Below are positions 20,771-33,802 of a stretch of DNA of 64,000 nt, in pieces. A program made the translations under genes and the position numbers. Under the pieces are notes generated by a model, which searched no databases, was not told the DNA's origin, and was given only the letters and a program-made list of their open reading frames with translations. How positions within the stretch are numbered: position 1 is the first letter of the stretch; every line of letters starts with the position of its first letter. Source of the stretch: Undaria pinnatifida (taxonomy: Eukaryota; Sar; Phaeophyceae; Laminariales; Alariaceae); the NCBI GenBank assembly GCA_012845835.1, contig JABAKD010000028.1, positions 2,250,742 through 2,314,741 of the forward strand. Direction: 5' to 3'.

Positions 20771-23400
20771 ACGAAGTGGAGGCAATAGCTTAGCAATTGG
20801 TAAGGGAGTTGCGTCACAGAAAGAAAGACTGTTTGAGCTACTGCTATTTATAGCACTTGTAGAACCACATCAACAGCAAACAGCAGCGGCAGCATCAAGC
20901 AGTCGCCCTAAACACACACAAACGTATCAGAGAACGCTTGCAAGCAGTAGAGGAATGCAGTTAACATTAGTAACGGATTGTGCCACAACTAGAGAAGGGG
21001 TAATAGACTCAGACGGGGTGATAGACTAGCGTGTAGATGCTGCGACTACTACCCTAAACCCTGCTCGACTGCACCTGCGTTCTTTGGGACAAAATTACTT
21101 TGAATTAGGGTAGGATGCCCTCCCTACGTGCGTCCATCCACGCAATGACAGATAACCTTGATAACCATCGATTGCGGGGGCTGCGGCACCGACTCATCAA
21201 ACTCCGTCTGTTGCTTCTCAACGAATCCTATGCTTTGCTCCGTCCATGCATGGATAAACAGGCAGCACCGATACCCTCTCTCCACTCCTCTCCATCAAGC
21301 GGGTCAGCTGCGAGAGTAGCTTCGTTTGGAAGAAGAGTTGCCACACACTCGTCGCCTGCTGTTGACTAGCTATTACTGCTGTTTTAGGCACAGGCACCTC
21401 AAAATCTCCTCGTAGATGTGGTTGTACAAATACTCATCGGCGAATCAAAGCACACTCTCCACACAGAACGGCTAGGATGCTGCCAACAGAACACCACGTC
21501 CTCCATGGTACGTGCAAGTCTACCCTCCCACCTTCGACGCGTGGCTTGAGCTGGCTCCCGCAGCAGTGGAGGCCCCAGCGCCGTGAAAGCCACACAATGA
21601 TTTTGAGGCCTTGGTCAGGAGGGGAAAGGGGAAAAATTACCACCCCGAACCAACCCAAAACCATCCAAACCTAAACCAATGAAAACGAAGTACCAGCATA
21701 AACCAAACCAAAATCGATAGTCTATATTACACCGCCTTGTCTGTGTGCGTTCTTCACAACAATATTTCCACCCATCTGCATCCAGCACAGCCAGCCAGTG
21801 TCCGTGCTGATGCGCCTCATAGAGAGACGAGCTCAGTGGTCACAGCCTACGATACAGGGATACACATTGCAAATACAGCAAGGTGATTTGGCCATGCAAT
21901 GCTAACCGCAATGAGCACGGGGGAAAAAACAATAACATCGTACCAGGTACAACCCAAACATACATTTCCGTCCCATGCGGTGGTATTTGATCATTTTGAC
22001 CATTCATTCACCATCCACAGCCTGAGGATTTTGAAGATTCTCCATCTTTCTTTCCACGGACCAGGCTAGATTCAAGATTCACACCCCCTGTAACACTCAA
22101 TGAGAATGTTCTGGGCTTCATCCCAAACAAATTATACCCCCCCCCCGGCAGCCCCCGGCACAACCTGCCAGGCAGCTGTCGCAGCCGATCAAGCTTCCCG
22201 ACAGAGTCAAGCTGCAAGGTAAGAGATAGCCAGAGTGTGGGGCGAGCCTGCTTCAGAGTCGATGGTTGCTCGCGATCCCGCGATAAAGCGATCAACGTCG
22301 TCGTACGGCGTGTATTGAATTTTGCGATGCAAGCGTGCGTTGGCGAAAAGGAGTGCTATAAAGTGAAGTCTCTACGCCCCTCATGAGGCGCACGCTTGCC
22401 AACTCGACCAGCGGAGGTTGTGACCGGGATGGGAGGTAGACACAGACAGACACCGTCGGGACGCTGCTTCCATAATACGAAGACTAGGCTATGTATCGTC
22501 TCGCCGTTGTGTATTTTCTCTGCGTGTATTCTTCACGTTAATAAACTGATATTTCCACCCGTCTGCACATCTGTGCATTAATGAAGATCATGCAGGACGT
22601 CCAGGGCTCCGAACCGTTTTTGTTTGGTTCTTCGTTTGGCCTCTCTGCATACATACATACTCGTAACGTGATCCCATGATAATACGATGATAAAATGTCA
22701 ACGGCAAACAACAACAGAACGTATGTATGTAACAGCATGCATCTCGCCGTTGTGTGTTTTCTGTGTGTTGTTCACATTATTCAGGTTTTATTTCCACCCA
22801 TCAATACATTTTTTAATATATTTGTGCATTTATGGAGATCACGCAGGGCTTTTTATTACAGTACTACATGCTAAACAGGTTTGTTTAGTAAAGTTGCACT
22901 ATCGCGTAATATAACGAACTCTTGCGTAGGTTAAGGGGAACGCCCCGGGCCTCTTAGTTTGGCCTCTCTGCACTCGTAATGCAATCCCATGATAATATAA
23001 GATGATTTAATGTCAGTGTCAAGCAGCATTACGTATACATAGAACACCCTCCTTGATCCACCGGCGACATCCTAGCCGACACTCACTAGATACCCGACCC
23101 CTCTACCGCTGCCTTTTGCCAACCGACGCGCTGGAGGAGGAAGTGCCTCCGTAGGCATTGTCCCCTCTGGAGCGCAACGGCCGTTCGAATCTGTAGTCGG
23201 TGCTAATCCACGGCATCTATCTGAACCATGGACGATCCTGAAGCTGCTGTCAGCCCTCCAATGACAGCGGCTCGGAATTATGAAATGGATGCCAGCACAT
23301 CACTCGGGGATTCGGTTCTGCGATCGGTTGCTTTCGACTTGATTTTTCTGCGTCCACTTCCCTTCCGTGCACCGAGAGTCAAATCTGCGTTCTGTTAGTT
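20771..23400. other. Spacer upstream of RPL21, no recognised gene
   Basis: Short frames only, none with known motifs. It contains the tandem duplication at 22492-22985 with a partial third piece at about 21737-21785 (GTGTGCGTTCTTCACAACAA, TATTTCCACCCATCTGCAT). Confidence 0.4.
22492..22985. repeat. Tandem duplication, period about 243 bp
   Basis: CTCGCCGTTGTGTATTTTCT at 22500 and CTCGCCGTTGTGTGTTTTCT at 22743 start matching units. Both go through TTTCCACCC, ATTTATGGAGATCA-type words, TTGGCCTCTCTGCA and CCCATGATAATA. Non-coding. Confidence 0.75.
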
Positions 23401-23404
23401 ATAC

Positions 23405-23515
23405 AACTGTTTAACAGTGGCGACTGGTCTAGTGGATCATGCTGTATAACCAACAAGCGTGTGTCGTGGGTTCGAATCCCGCAGACGTGGGTTCGAATTC
23501 CACATACGTCCAATA
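23405..23515 (+). repeat. tRNA-like segment with doubled B box
   Basis: The A-box word TGGTCTAGTGG is at 23425. A perfect T-arm GTGGGTTCGAATCCCGC follows at 23467, and a second T-arm GTGGGTTCGAATTCCAC at 23488. Acceptor and anticodon stems do not pair, so it is read as a tRNA-derived SINE head or pseudo-tRNA. It lies just upstream of the decayed gypsy segment. Confidence 0.5.
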
Positions 23516-24079
23516 TGATATTATCGAGCGTGCACGCTGGAGAATTGTTAATATGGCTGGCCATGATAGTGTGTCCCTCGATACGATAGTCCGTTGCAAG
23601 GAGAAGTCCTCGGATATCAATGGTAAAAAGCCGGTGGGATTCGACGAAACCGTGGGCAACGAAGAGCTGAAAATGTCATCCTCGAGAAAGCAGCTTTGGG
23701 AGGTATCCCTCCTGCTCTCCCTGTCTACATAGGCTGAGCCCGGCGTACAAAGGATTCAAGTCTTCAGGCGCCATCTGCTGCGTCTCATTCAGCCTCGTGT
23801 GTCAACGGGATCAACCGTGGTCACGCTTTGGTTGCGTCCGCGGCTCCGCCTCCACTGCCTTTACCTTCTCAGATGGCTCTGCCGTCTCTTCTCGCATCGG
23901 GGCTCATTTTGTCTTGGACGCGACGCCGCCAAGCCGCCACCGCCGGCCAGCTTCAGGCTATGCTTTCCGTCGCTCGGACTCCACTTCACCGTCCGTCCTA
24001 CGATTAGCCCCCCCGGCGTGAAAGCCGCGCCTTCTTCTGATCACCTCGCCCCCCGCGCCCCCCATCGGCCCAGTTCCCA

Positions 24080-26110
24080 CTGTACGTATCCACAACGCCC
24101 AAGATGCAGCCGACTCCACTCCACTTTTATTCGGTATACTCCCCGCCGATGCACCATTGATGACCCGCACTCCATCCGCTCTCCCCTATATGTCCACATT
24201 GGCAGAGCTTGAGGTCCTTGAATCTGTCGATCAGTACTCGCACAGAGACTTGGCGCGTGAACAACGCGCTGAATACGTACGTGGTGATGTTATCAGGTAC
24301 CCCCTCCTTAAAACCCCCTCGTTTCAACCGGACCACTTCCTCCTCCACGTTCCATCTCTACAACGGCTCCGTTATCGGAATTTTGCTCTTTGGCCGACAA
24401 AGGATATCTCTACACAGATGATGATGGAGTCCTCCCACTCGTGCGGAAATTAATGCCCCCGGTCCCGGCTCGCGTTAGCAAGGTTGAGGAACATGCGACT
24501 CGGCTCTTAGACGACGAGTCCGCCTGAATCTATGCCCCTCTGATGATGCGTCCGTGGATTATGAAAGTTTACCATACTAAAGCGTCGCGCCACCTAGGTG
24601 TCGCTCGTACACCTTCTATGCTCAAACGCTTTTACTGGTGGATAAACATGAACATTTGCACGCAGTGGTGGCTTCGTCGTTGCTTACAGTACTTGCGCAA
24701 GTCTTTTCGACAGACGATTTACTTGCACAGCCTCTCCTTCTTCTTGCCATTCAGTCCTGGTGTCGCTGTGAGCGCCGATTACTTCGGTCCACCCTCCCAG
24801 TTCCACGTTGAGGAAGCACCTACATTCTTCTCATTACGGATCAGTTGGGTCGGGGCGCCTACAATTACGCCGTGTCTGCTGTGGAATTAACAGCTTGAGT
24901 TACCGCCGAGTTCCTGGCCAACAAATACATCCTACCCTGAGGGTGTCCAGTCCGCCTCCTCTCCGACAACGGCCTTCAGCTTTGTTCCGAGCTGTCGCTC
25001 GCTGTGTACAAGCCGCTAGGGGTACGGATAACCGCGCCAGCGCCTACCGTCCCAACGGCATCGGTAACGTCGAGTGAATGAATCGCGCCATGGCTCAGAT
25101 GCTCCCAACGGTTTTCAGCGAAATAAAGAACTACTGGGGGACTTACGCTTGCCGCACGTGGATTACGGTTACAACAACTGCGTCGGCGCTGCCACCGGGT
25201 TGCCCCCCAAAGAGGTGCACATGAATCGCCTGCCCCGCCTCCCTTTCACCACCTTTGAGCACCTCTTTAATCGAGGACACTGCATCTGCGCCCGCGACCA
25301 CCTGGAATGCTGCCACCTTGCAGCCAAACGCCAACGACGTTCATATGACATAGTGCGCGAATAACACACTTTTACCGCTGCTCGGGCAGGGCGCCGAAAA
25401 TCAACGCTCTCCGAGGCCCTCCGGTAAGTCCTTATCTGCACCGGCGACCTCTCGCGATACCTGCCAGCTGGGATATAGCAGTACGTCTCTAATAACTTCC
25501 CCACCAAATCTCCTCCCTACCACGCCACCGAGGGAGACGTCTCTCTGCCCGTCAAGCGCTTAAAAGTCGACGCGTGAAAGACGCGTGCTACGATGGAGGT
25601 AGCACTTTTCGTTGGAATTATTTTCAGAACGATGAGGATTCTTAACCCAAAATCGTCCGAAATAGGATTTTTTTTCCCCATAATTTTGCGTCGTGTGCTT
25701 AGGCCATGATATTTTGCATCCGGAAGCAGTTTTTGATTCTCCAAGTTAGATTTTTTTGTAGAGGTCTTAAGCTCCCAAATTGAGGGGCAGTATTAGAAAA
25801 AAAGTGGTGCACCTCTTTCGTAGCACGCGTCGGTCGACGTGATCTCCAGCCATCTGTATTTGCGAGGCCGGGGGCGGCATCATGGCCGCTTTCCACGAAA
25901 CACTTTTAATAGGCCTCCGACGACCACCGTGGGAACGCGAATCGGGCCTCCTTCACTCTCGCCAGCACATCCTCCATCATTGGACCCGAACGTCCCCAAA
26001 ATTCCAACAGATGAATCGAGGGTACCTGCTACGTGGTCATCGGTGCCGCTCAACGCGAGTCCGTTCCTGACAGGGGAGCCCGCTTTCTGTCTCCTCGTTA
26101 CTGCTACGTC
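24080..26110 (+). pseudogene. Decayed Ty3/gypsy pol: integrase region
   Basis: Fragments in several frames follow gypsy order. The pre-integrase piece is ADKGYLYTDDDGVLPLVRK (about 24391-24450). The zinc-binding HHCC region then reads HTKASRHLGVARTPSMLKRF and WWLRRCLQYLR (24573-24720), in which the second expected Cys is Tyr. The start of the catalytic core is SADYFGP (about 24770). The late integrase part is AATGLPPKEVHMNRLPRLPF and LAAKRQRRSYDIVRE (about 25185-25363). Stops and frameshifts are frequent, and no LTR pair or reverse transcriptase was recognised. A 260-bp MITE interrupts it at 25573. Plus-strand orientation; old and inactive. Confidence 0.75.
25573..25832. mobile_element. MITE with terminal inverted repeats, 260 bp
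   Basis: The ends are inverted: GACGCGTGCTACGATGGAGG near the left and CCTCTTTCGTAGCACGCGTC at the right. Both sides are flanked by GTCGACG (25566-25572 and 25833-25839), a likely 7-bp target duplication. Removing the element restores an open frame across the site in the gypsy remnant. There is no coding capacity. Diverged relatives lie at about 59040-59160 and 59400-59590. Confidence 0.75.
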
Positions 26111-26119
26111 AATCGAGTG

Positions 26120-29100
26120 AAGTTTGAAGTCGCCGGTTCAGCGGCACAATTTTGCCCGTCGGCACTTGGTTTTGATACGAGGGCCAAGATCATCTTGGTG
26201 GTTCGGAAGAAAAATCTGCACACCTCAACTCCTGGACAGCACGAAGTTCGCTTTCTGGAGGACCTCGGATCGATCAAGCTTGCACTGTTTCCTGCCCGAT
26301 ATACTACGACTCTTCAAGCCACTCGCAGCTCTGGGGTTATACAGGTACGCCCCTGATACGTCGTATTGTGTGCAGCGCCGACGAGTCTCGCAGGACCGAA
26401 ATATTTAATGTGCGTTGGTGGAAACTTCTGAGAATTCGATCAGTTCGACGGTCGGCACACCGCTCACTGTTGGCACTAATGATTAAAAAACCTTCGGCCA
26501 ACTCGACAGGGGTCCTGACTTTTTGGCGCCGCTGCGTAATTTAGAGAGTCGTATTTGCGCAAACTATGACATAGATGATGTTGGAGAAACAAGAAAAAAG
26601 AAGCGTTGGTTCCATTCTTCGAATATTCGTACGTTAAAGACCGTACGTTAAAGGCTGAATGTCATCGTTGTCGTCGTTGCCGCCGCCACCACGGCACCGT
26701 TCTCGTCGTTTTCGTATTATTAGTAGGCCGCTGATTATTGTGACCCCGCGGGATATGCCGCCCTGGGGCGTTTCGGCGCGGGATTTCGACTTGAGTTTGG
26801 AGGGTGGGGTCCATACGGGGGAAAACGCGCCGTGCGCCGTCTCGTGCCGCGGGGGCCCGCGCTCGTCGCGGCGTAGGGGTTGCAACGAGGGGGGGTGACA
26901 AGGGCGCAGTTTCGTTTCACACTTGAGGTTAATCCGAGATTGGATTTGAGTGATCCGGGCGCCACACCATCGGGCTATGATAGAGCGCCCGATTACGCAC
27001 CGTGATTGCGGCCGAGCGCGTGGACGACGCGGACTCTGGCGCGCGCAGGCGTGTAAAGAGGCGGGAGGAATGAAGGGGGTGGCCGGCTCCGCGTCTCGCT
27101 GTCGCCCACTCGTGGAGGCACGTGGGTGGTAGACTACACCCGGAATGTATTTGCGGTATTAGTACAGCAAGAACATACACCTGAAATGCATGTGCATACA
27201 AAAATGAAGCTTCGATCGGTACAAAGACCGCAGCCGACGACTTGTCCAGGGTTACAAGAACACCCTCAAAGGGGAGGAAAGGGTGCGTTACGATAGTGGC
27301 AAGCATATGCGGTGCCAATAGAGTTTTCATGACATCCCCTAAAGCGAAAGTGCGCTAAAAAGAACGACATCCGTAGCTCGCCCGAAGATCGCGAAGGTTG
27401 TCGATGAAGCTTTGTGGATGAAGGCGATGCCGTTCGTTGCTCACATGGATGAATGTGACTGCTCGGGTACCAATCTCCGAGCCCGGCATCAACGTAAGAG
27501 AAGCCGGTTGTGGTTGGCGTCAATATAAGCAATGACATTTTAAATATCTGAGCCCGGCACCAACGTAAGAGAGGCGCACCGTGACGACGTGTGGTTCGTC
27601 ATGTTGCACGGGCTAGATACGTTACAGAATCGAGCTTGGACACCTTCACGTCTTGGGGGCAAGCCCAGCTTCATTCTACGAAATAAATGCTGTTATCGAC
27701 TGTGGAGTGGTAGTTTATCACTTCCCACGTATCTGTACGACTGTGCATCAGCTACGTAATGACTTGATCAGAGCTAATGAGCGTCCTCATTTGCTCTAAA
27801 TGCCATCTCCCTTATACTGACAACGGTCCATAGGAGAACGACAGGCCTGACTGAATCACCTGATTTGATTGGCGATTTTCACCAACTGTATACAGGGGAT
27901 CCGCCTGCACATAAAAAGGTCTACCTTCCCGATAACCGTCGAACAGTAGAATAACGATGTTGACTGACACTGTTCCTTATACAAGGAAAATAAGACAATG
28001 GAGGACTGGCGGCTGACGAGCCTAACCGTGCCCATTATCAACTTTGGCATCTAAATAACCGCGGCACAAACGGGCTGGTACGGTTGGCGTTGCGTCTACA
28101 GTTTGCTAGACTGGAGCGCGGGAGTTGTTAGCGTTTTTGGATCACATTGGAGAGACATCTTGAATGCTCGCAGAGTGTATGAGTGAGCAAATGCGCTGCA
28201 GTGGCGAATTTGGCGACGGCGATGCCAACCGTCACTATTTGGACCTTCTCCAATGAAACGGATACGGAACTGAACATTAAACGGAGATGATCGACCTCTC
28301 GAACGCTGTCTGGACAGACATTCACCTTCAAGTTTGTAGAGTATCTGATTCTGCAATATTTGACTTCACCTCGTTTTTGGCTGTACTTACTAGGACACTT
28401 ATTTTCTTGGCATCTCCACACGCACAGTAAGGCTGTACCAAGGGCAAAACCTGCTATACAACAACGGCCATGCTACATTGTCTGGTGTACGACAACAACC
28501 AGATGGGAATCAGGCACCTCTGAGGAATGCAAGGCCTGAAACCCGGGGACGTCTCCTAAACGCCCCCGTAGTCGTGATACTAATCACGACTATCTATGCA
28601 GACGTGATTATCGGTTCCCAAAAACCCTTCCCGAGTTTTTCTTTTTTCTTCCACATACATACGCAAGGTACTTTCCAGTGAGAACAGGTACCTGGTATAT
28701 TTAGTGGATTTCGGGCACGTTATTTTTTCTGCTTGCAAGCTGGCGCACAATTGCAAGTAACATGTTGTCGCGTCGAACCCTACGCTCATCACATGGTAGC
28801 GGGTTTAAATGACGGTTAGACAACTCTACCATTTAGAGATCGCCATGTATCAATGGTATAGTACTACATACAGTATGGATTTATCTATCTTGAGACAAAA
28901 AAAGCTACGTCTCGATAGTAGTACTGTGACGCCAAGATATATATACGGATGTCATTTCAAGAAAGCGGTTGCGTTGATATAAGCTACCTGGCGTGATATA
29001 GAGGGAAGGAACACCACTCAGCGACCATCCACTACATGCTAGGGCATGTTTTCGTGAGCACCACTAACACGAGCATCAGACGTGGACGCGACATCTACAG

Positions 29101-30590
29101 AGGACCACAGCATCTTCGACGACATAGAAAATTCAGGCTGTATAATCGCATATCATCTAATGTGAAAAGGAATTACAGGCAGATATATTAAAATTTCGGT
29201 AGACCACACTGCTAACCTATCATATTTCGTGCGCGCCGTCTGCATGATCGCTTCCCACCCTGTGCTAACCGAAGTAACATATACCTCTACATATATATGG
29301 CTAGCGAAGTAACGTGCTACTCGTTTTTTTTACGCGATAACCAGAAAGCACCACACGCATATATAGCATCAAAATAATACCCGGTAGCTATCATATCTGG
29401 AATTTTTTGTCGCAATCGTCCAGCCGAACCCCCTGCTCAGTGTCGGGCCAGGGTTCTGGTAAAACGGCGCTATCTAAGGCGCAGGACTGTGGCTTTTTCG
29501 TCGTTGGTCAATTTTGCCCTGCCGCCGCCCTCCTCAGCCCAGAGCCGGGGGGCGCCCAGGGTACCCTGTTCGCGCGTAACGTGGTTCAGGGCTATGTACG
29601 GGCCTGTGTGTCATCTTTTATTTTTTTGTGCGCTGCATTTGTTCGACTTTGTTTTTCCGACTTAACACTTCCCCCCCTCGCGGGGCTGAAGGTGCGGCCA
29701 CCTTCCATCCCGGGTATTTGTCGTTTCTTCGTCTAACCCCCTGCCATGCCGATAGCCCGCGGGAGTTTTTTTGCATGACTTCTCCCTTGTATTGGCGCTT
29801 GTGTTCTCCTCCATACCGACGAGGGCTCGCCTCGCCATAGTGCCTTTTCTGTGGTTTGTTTGCCGTAGAGCCTTTCCTGCCCCCTCCCGCCACACCGGTG
29901 GTATGCGGCAGGTTCTAGAGCCTTTTCTGCCCCCCCCCGCCACACCGGCAGTACGCGGCAGGTTTTGGAGGGTGGCTATTGCCTTGTTGTAGAGTCTGTG
30001 TTTCCTTCAATTGCTTTTTTTCGCGTGTTCCTGGCTCCATAGCCAGACCGTTAGAGGTGTGGGAGTGGGTTTTGACGAGCCGCATCTTCGACTCATGGCC
30101 CAGTTTGTATAATAACCGAAGTTTCCCCGAATCTCCCATATTTCTGCATATGCAGCTCATCAGGGTGGGCTGGTGTTAAGATACGGCCTCGAAAGGCCTG
30201 TAATTATCAGAATTGAGATGATTTGGATGGGTTTCGTATGATAAGGTTGGCGTTTTATATTCGGGATAGTCAGGAAATAGATTGGAGGCACGTGCCTCGG
30301 ATCTCAGAACCCATCCGGGGCTCTGGTGGAATCGAATAAAGCTACGTCTCTGCGAAGGCTAAAAAAGCGAGTACTCTCCGAGGACCTGATCAATTGGCAG
30401 ACCTGCAGGGGACACTCTGTGTCTCCGCCCAATACTCTTACAAGATGTAGTCACTATAAGTTAATCGTCATAGTGATACATGGTTGCACATATAGATCGG
30501 AATATGATATCTTACGGACAACTGCTCGGGCCATGTATAAGACTAGACTACACCACGAAGCCATAAAACATCGTACACCACAGTTCTATA
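26120..30590. other. Long stretch without a recognised gene
   Basis: There are many short frames but no domain I can name. The longest are 26929-27330 minus (133 codons), 29407-29736 plus (109) and 26033-26356 plus (107). GC-rich overlapping frames at 26634-26965 look compositional. Repeats include ATCTCCGAGCCCGGCATCAA at 27472 with a second copy 72 bp later (27546), and a tandem pair at 29871-29963. A segment at 29310-29400 (GCGATAACCAGAAAGCACCA) recurs at 30629-30680 beside the inverted-repeat arm. Confidence 0.4.
29871..29966. repeat. Tandem pair, period about 51 bp
   Basis: TAGAGCCTTTCCTGCCCCC and TAGAGCCTTTTCTGCCCCC start two units. Each continues CCGCCACACCGG and ends GCGGCAGGTT. Confidence 0.75.
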
Positions 30591-30599
30591 AGTACCTGC

Positions 30600-31645
30600 C
30601 GTAGTAGTATTCGTATTATCTTATGCGATAATCAGAAAGCACTACTCGTATAGATAGCATCAAAGTAAAGCCAACATCACGTAACAAGAATTTTCCTCCC
30701 TTCCACTTCATATTTTTCTTTGAAATATTGGGCGTCTGCATGCAACACGCAGGCAGAATATTTGCTATCATCCACCTCCGTTCCCCGCCACCATCGCCAC
30801 ATGCCCCCCCCCTGACACACACGCCTCCCCCGCCCCTCCCCCCACCACCCAACCGAAAATCATATCTGCTAGAGTAATAAACACTACCAGACATGTGATA
30901 TTACCTCATTACCTTTCTAGCCATCCACGCCGTAGCTCCAATAACCCCCCCCCCCCACGCCCCTTTCTTCCTCACCACCCGCACCATCGCCTAGACCTAG
31001 CACTATGCGTATAGTAAGTTCCTATCGGGTATACATTTATGCGATCTAAAGCGGTTAAGAATCCCCCTTCCCCCTTTCCATCCCCCCCCCCCCCCCCTCC
31101 TTCGAACGCTCCCCCCTCTCTCCTCACCGGTTGTACGATTTACAGGATATACATGATAAACTGATGCGTTCTTTCCATAACCGTCACATTTGTCCCCTTC
31201 AAGGGTTTATAGCTGCTGCACAGATTGAGTTGCTTCCCCCCCTCTACTACCTCGCCCCCCCCCGCCCCCGGCCCCCACGCCTTAAAAAATCTCCGCCCTT
31301 CCCTCACCGGTTGTACGACTTACCGGATATACTTTATAAACTGATGCCTTTCCTTCCACAGCTGCCAGATTTTGTGCCCCTCAGAAACGAGTTTTATTGT
31401 TTCCGCGCACAGACTGACTAACATCACCCTGTTGACCCTGGTACAAGCTACATTGTAGTTTCAAGGGGAGTCACCGACCTATACCCTTAATGAGGACACA
31501 CACCCAGTAATACGCGCGATCGGAGTATCGCACACAGCTTGCAAATATGAGTTCCGACGAAATCTTCGATCTCACAGCTGGATTGTATTTTCATTTTGAT
31601 GTTGTATATAGTACGTATGAGTTTCGACGAAATCTTCGTTCTCAC
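30600..31645 (+). repeat. MSFDEIF-box repeat, left (plus) arm
   Basis: From the outside in: AATAAACACTACCAGACATG, TTTCTAGCCATCCACGCCGT, C runs, ACCATCGCCTAGACCTAGCA, then two copies of a unit starting CTCACCGGTTGTACGA (31126, 31305) that goes through CCGCGCACAGACTGACTAAC. Next come ACGCGCGATCGGAGTATC and CACACAGCTTGCAAATATGA, with ATG codons at 31547 (MSSDEIFDLTAG) and 31617 (MSFDEIFVLTAGVHF). The reverse complement of nearly all of this is found at 33060-33800 and 53121-54120. It is a dispersed element of unknown class; the short peptide start is the most conserved piece. Confidence 0.7.
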
Positions 31646-33055
31646 AGCTGGAGTGCATTTTATTTTTATAATATATACGGTGGTGGCAATTTTACCGTGC
31701 TATTTTGCAAGGTTGAGTGAGCCGAACCTTGTTTTTCCACATTACATTGTGTCAAAATCTTTCGTGGAGTACCAAGCGTTAGCAGTCCAAGCACACTGCC
31801 ACTTGATGAGGGTCCCCGGTCGTCACTCGTACTGCAGGTTCTAACTGCACCCAGCACGGTCGCGCAAGCTGAGTTTTTTTAGCAGTATAACCCTGTTCTC
31901 ATAAAGTTTACGAGCAAGTTTGTTGTGGCTAGTGACTAACATTGTTGTCCTCTCGTAAGAACACATCCAATTAAGGATATACTTCGAAGTATTGCTAATC
32001 GAACCGTTTCGAAGCAGCGACGACATTGCACATACAACTTGGGAGTCCGTTCTCATGAATTTTTGACAAGTCGTGTCACCACCATCGTATTAAGTACAAA
32101 CCTCGTTGTTATAATCGAGTTTCGGATTCTCCTGCAACACGTACGTACGTAAATGGTGGTTATTGGCGAATTCTAGGGAATGACTACTCGAAAGAACCTG
32201 CCATCCCAAGTCGGCACCTTTTTTTACACAACACGCATGTTTGCACGCCTGAAACAGAGGGAGGTGATGTGGATACCAGATCCTATCTGTTATGGTATTC
32301 CCCTGGGAGCCTAACAAGGCGTAAGATACGGAATACGGCAGGATATAAAAGGGCTTCACATGCCTTCGAAGACATGTGCGTATAGCAAAAAAAAGGGGAT
32401 GATGCTTTTGCCTCGCGGAATTAAACGCTATTCAGTTCGTCCGTGGCGAGTGTGGAGCTAATACAAGAGCTTATCTAGTACAAGTGAGAGACCAACGTGG
32501 AACCTGCCTAGTAGAGAAACCTGCAAAAGGGTGGCTCGTGTCTGTAACAGCCCCTTAATCTTGTTATATATCCCCTAGAAGATCGTTCTGCCTCATTATC
32601 ACTACAAAATCCTTGAAGGCCACCTTCTGTCTGTATTGCCTGCATCCTCAGGTGGGGCACTTTCTCTCTGAGATAACATCTCGTTGCTGACCCCCGAGTT
32701 TGATAACGCCACACAACCCCACCTCGGTGTCTCTCCACCCATCCATGCTGAACGAAGAGATCGAATAATAATGTGGGACGGTAGGCAGTAGAGAGTAGTA
32801 GTAATAATGTGGGACGGTAGACGGTAGTAGAGAGTCCGGCATCCGGCAGAATGTAACCGGTGGAGTATTCCCGCAATAGGTAGATCGCTTCGTTCAGTGT
32901 GGGTCCGGAGACACTCCGACGTGAGGTAGTGTCGCGTTACTACACTCGGGGGTCAGCAGTGTCAGCAACGGGAGTTAACCTCAGAGAGAGTGCCTTGCCC
33001 GAGGATACGGCCGGGATATATATGGCCTTGAAGGATTATTTATAAAAATAAAAAT
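31646..33055. other. Spacer between the two inverted arms
   Basis: About 1.4 kb with no recognised protein. One piece at 32511-32580 (GAGAAACCTGCAAAAGGGTG, GTGTCTGTAACAGCCCCTTA) recurs at 8061-8120. A small direct repeat, AATAATGTGGGACGGTAG, lies at 32766 and 32804. If the flanking arms are one element's termini, this would be its interior, but it encodes nothing visible. Confidence 0.4.
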
Positions 33056-33802
33056 ACGCTTCAGCTGTAAGATCGAAGATTTCGTCGAAACTCATCTTTG
33101 CAAGCTGTGTGTGATACTCCGATCGCGCGTATTACTGGGTATGTGCCCTCATTAAGAGTATAGGTCGGCGACTCCCCTTGGAACTGCAGTGTAGCTTGTA
33201 CCAGAGGGTCAACAGGGTGATGTTGGTCGGTCTGTGCGCGGAAACTATAAAACCCGTTTTTGAGGGGGATATAATCTGACAGCTGCGGAAGGAAATGCAT
33301 CACTTTATCAAGTGTGTCCTGTAAGTCGTACAGCCAGTGAGGAGAGGGCGGAGTGTTCGAAGGGGTGAGGGGGGGGTTCGGGGGAGGGAGGGGGGGGGGG
33401 TGGTTCCAACAGCTTTAGGTTGCTTAGATGTAGGTACTTGCTTTACACGTGGTGCTAGGTCTAGGCGATGGTTCTGGTGGTGGGGAAGGAGGGGGCGTCT
33501 GGCGGGGGGGGGGGGGGGGGCATGAATTGGAGCTACGGCATGGATGGCTAGAAATACAATGAGGTGATATCAACTGCTTGGTAGTGTTTATTACTCTGGC
33601 ACATTTTGATTTTAGGTGAGGTGTTTGAACAACAGGGAGCGGGGGACAAAATGGGGGGGGGGGATGAATTGGAGCTGAATTACGACATGGATGGCTAGAA
33701 AGATGATAAGGTGATATCAGCTGCCTGGTAGTGTTTCTTACTTTTGGCAGAATTTGATTTTAGGTGGGGCGTTTAAACAAGAGGGATCGGGGGGGGGGGG
33801 GG
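33056..33802 (-). repeat. MSFDEIF-box repeat, right (minus) arm, interrupted by copia
   Basis: This is the reverse complement of the left arm. The MSFDEIFDLTA start is on the minus strand at 33095. Then come GATACTCCGATCGCGCGTAT, GTCTGTGCGCGGAAACTATA, G runs, GGTGCTAGGTCTAGGCGATG, and TTGGAGCTACGGCATGGATG (repeated once more, diverged, at about 33667). It ends in a G run at 33791-33802, exactly where the copia LTR begins, and continues after the copia at 46321. Confidence 0.7.

Noticed and set aside
20508-21029. 173-codon plus-strand open frame over the start of RPL21
   Set aside because: It is the antisense of RPL21 exon 1 and its CAG-rich leader. The minus strand gives an unmistakable ribosomal protein.
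23405-23515. Functional tRNA gene
   Set aside because: A and B boxes are good but the acceptor and anticodon stems do not pair and the T-arm is doubled.
26634-26965. Several overlapping GC-rich frames on both strands
   Set aside because: Arg/Pro-rich translations on both strands at once are a composition effect; no motif or splice partner.
28128-28421. 97-codon minus-strand frame considered as an Alba-like protein
   Set aside because: Only a vague resemblance in a short Val/Ala/Lys stretch; no conserved motif could be pointed to.
29407-29736. 109-codon frame with GQGSGKTALSK, a P-loop look-alike
   Set aside because: The rest of the frame shows no NTPase fold features or Walker B, and the Cys/Phe/Val-rich remainder looks random.
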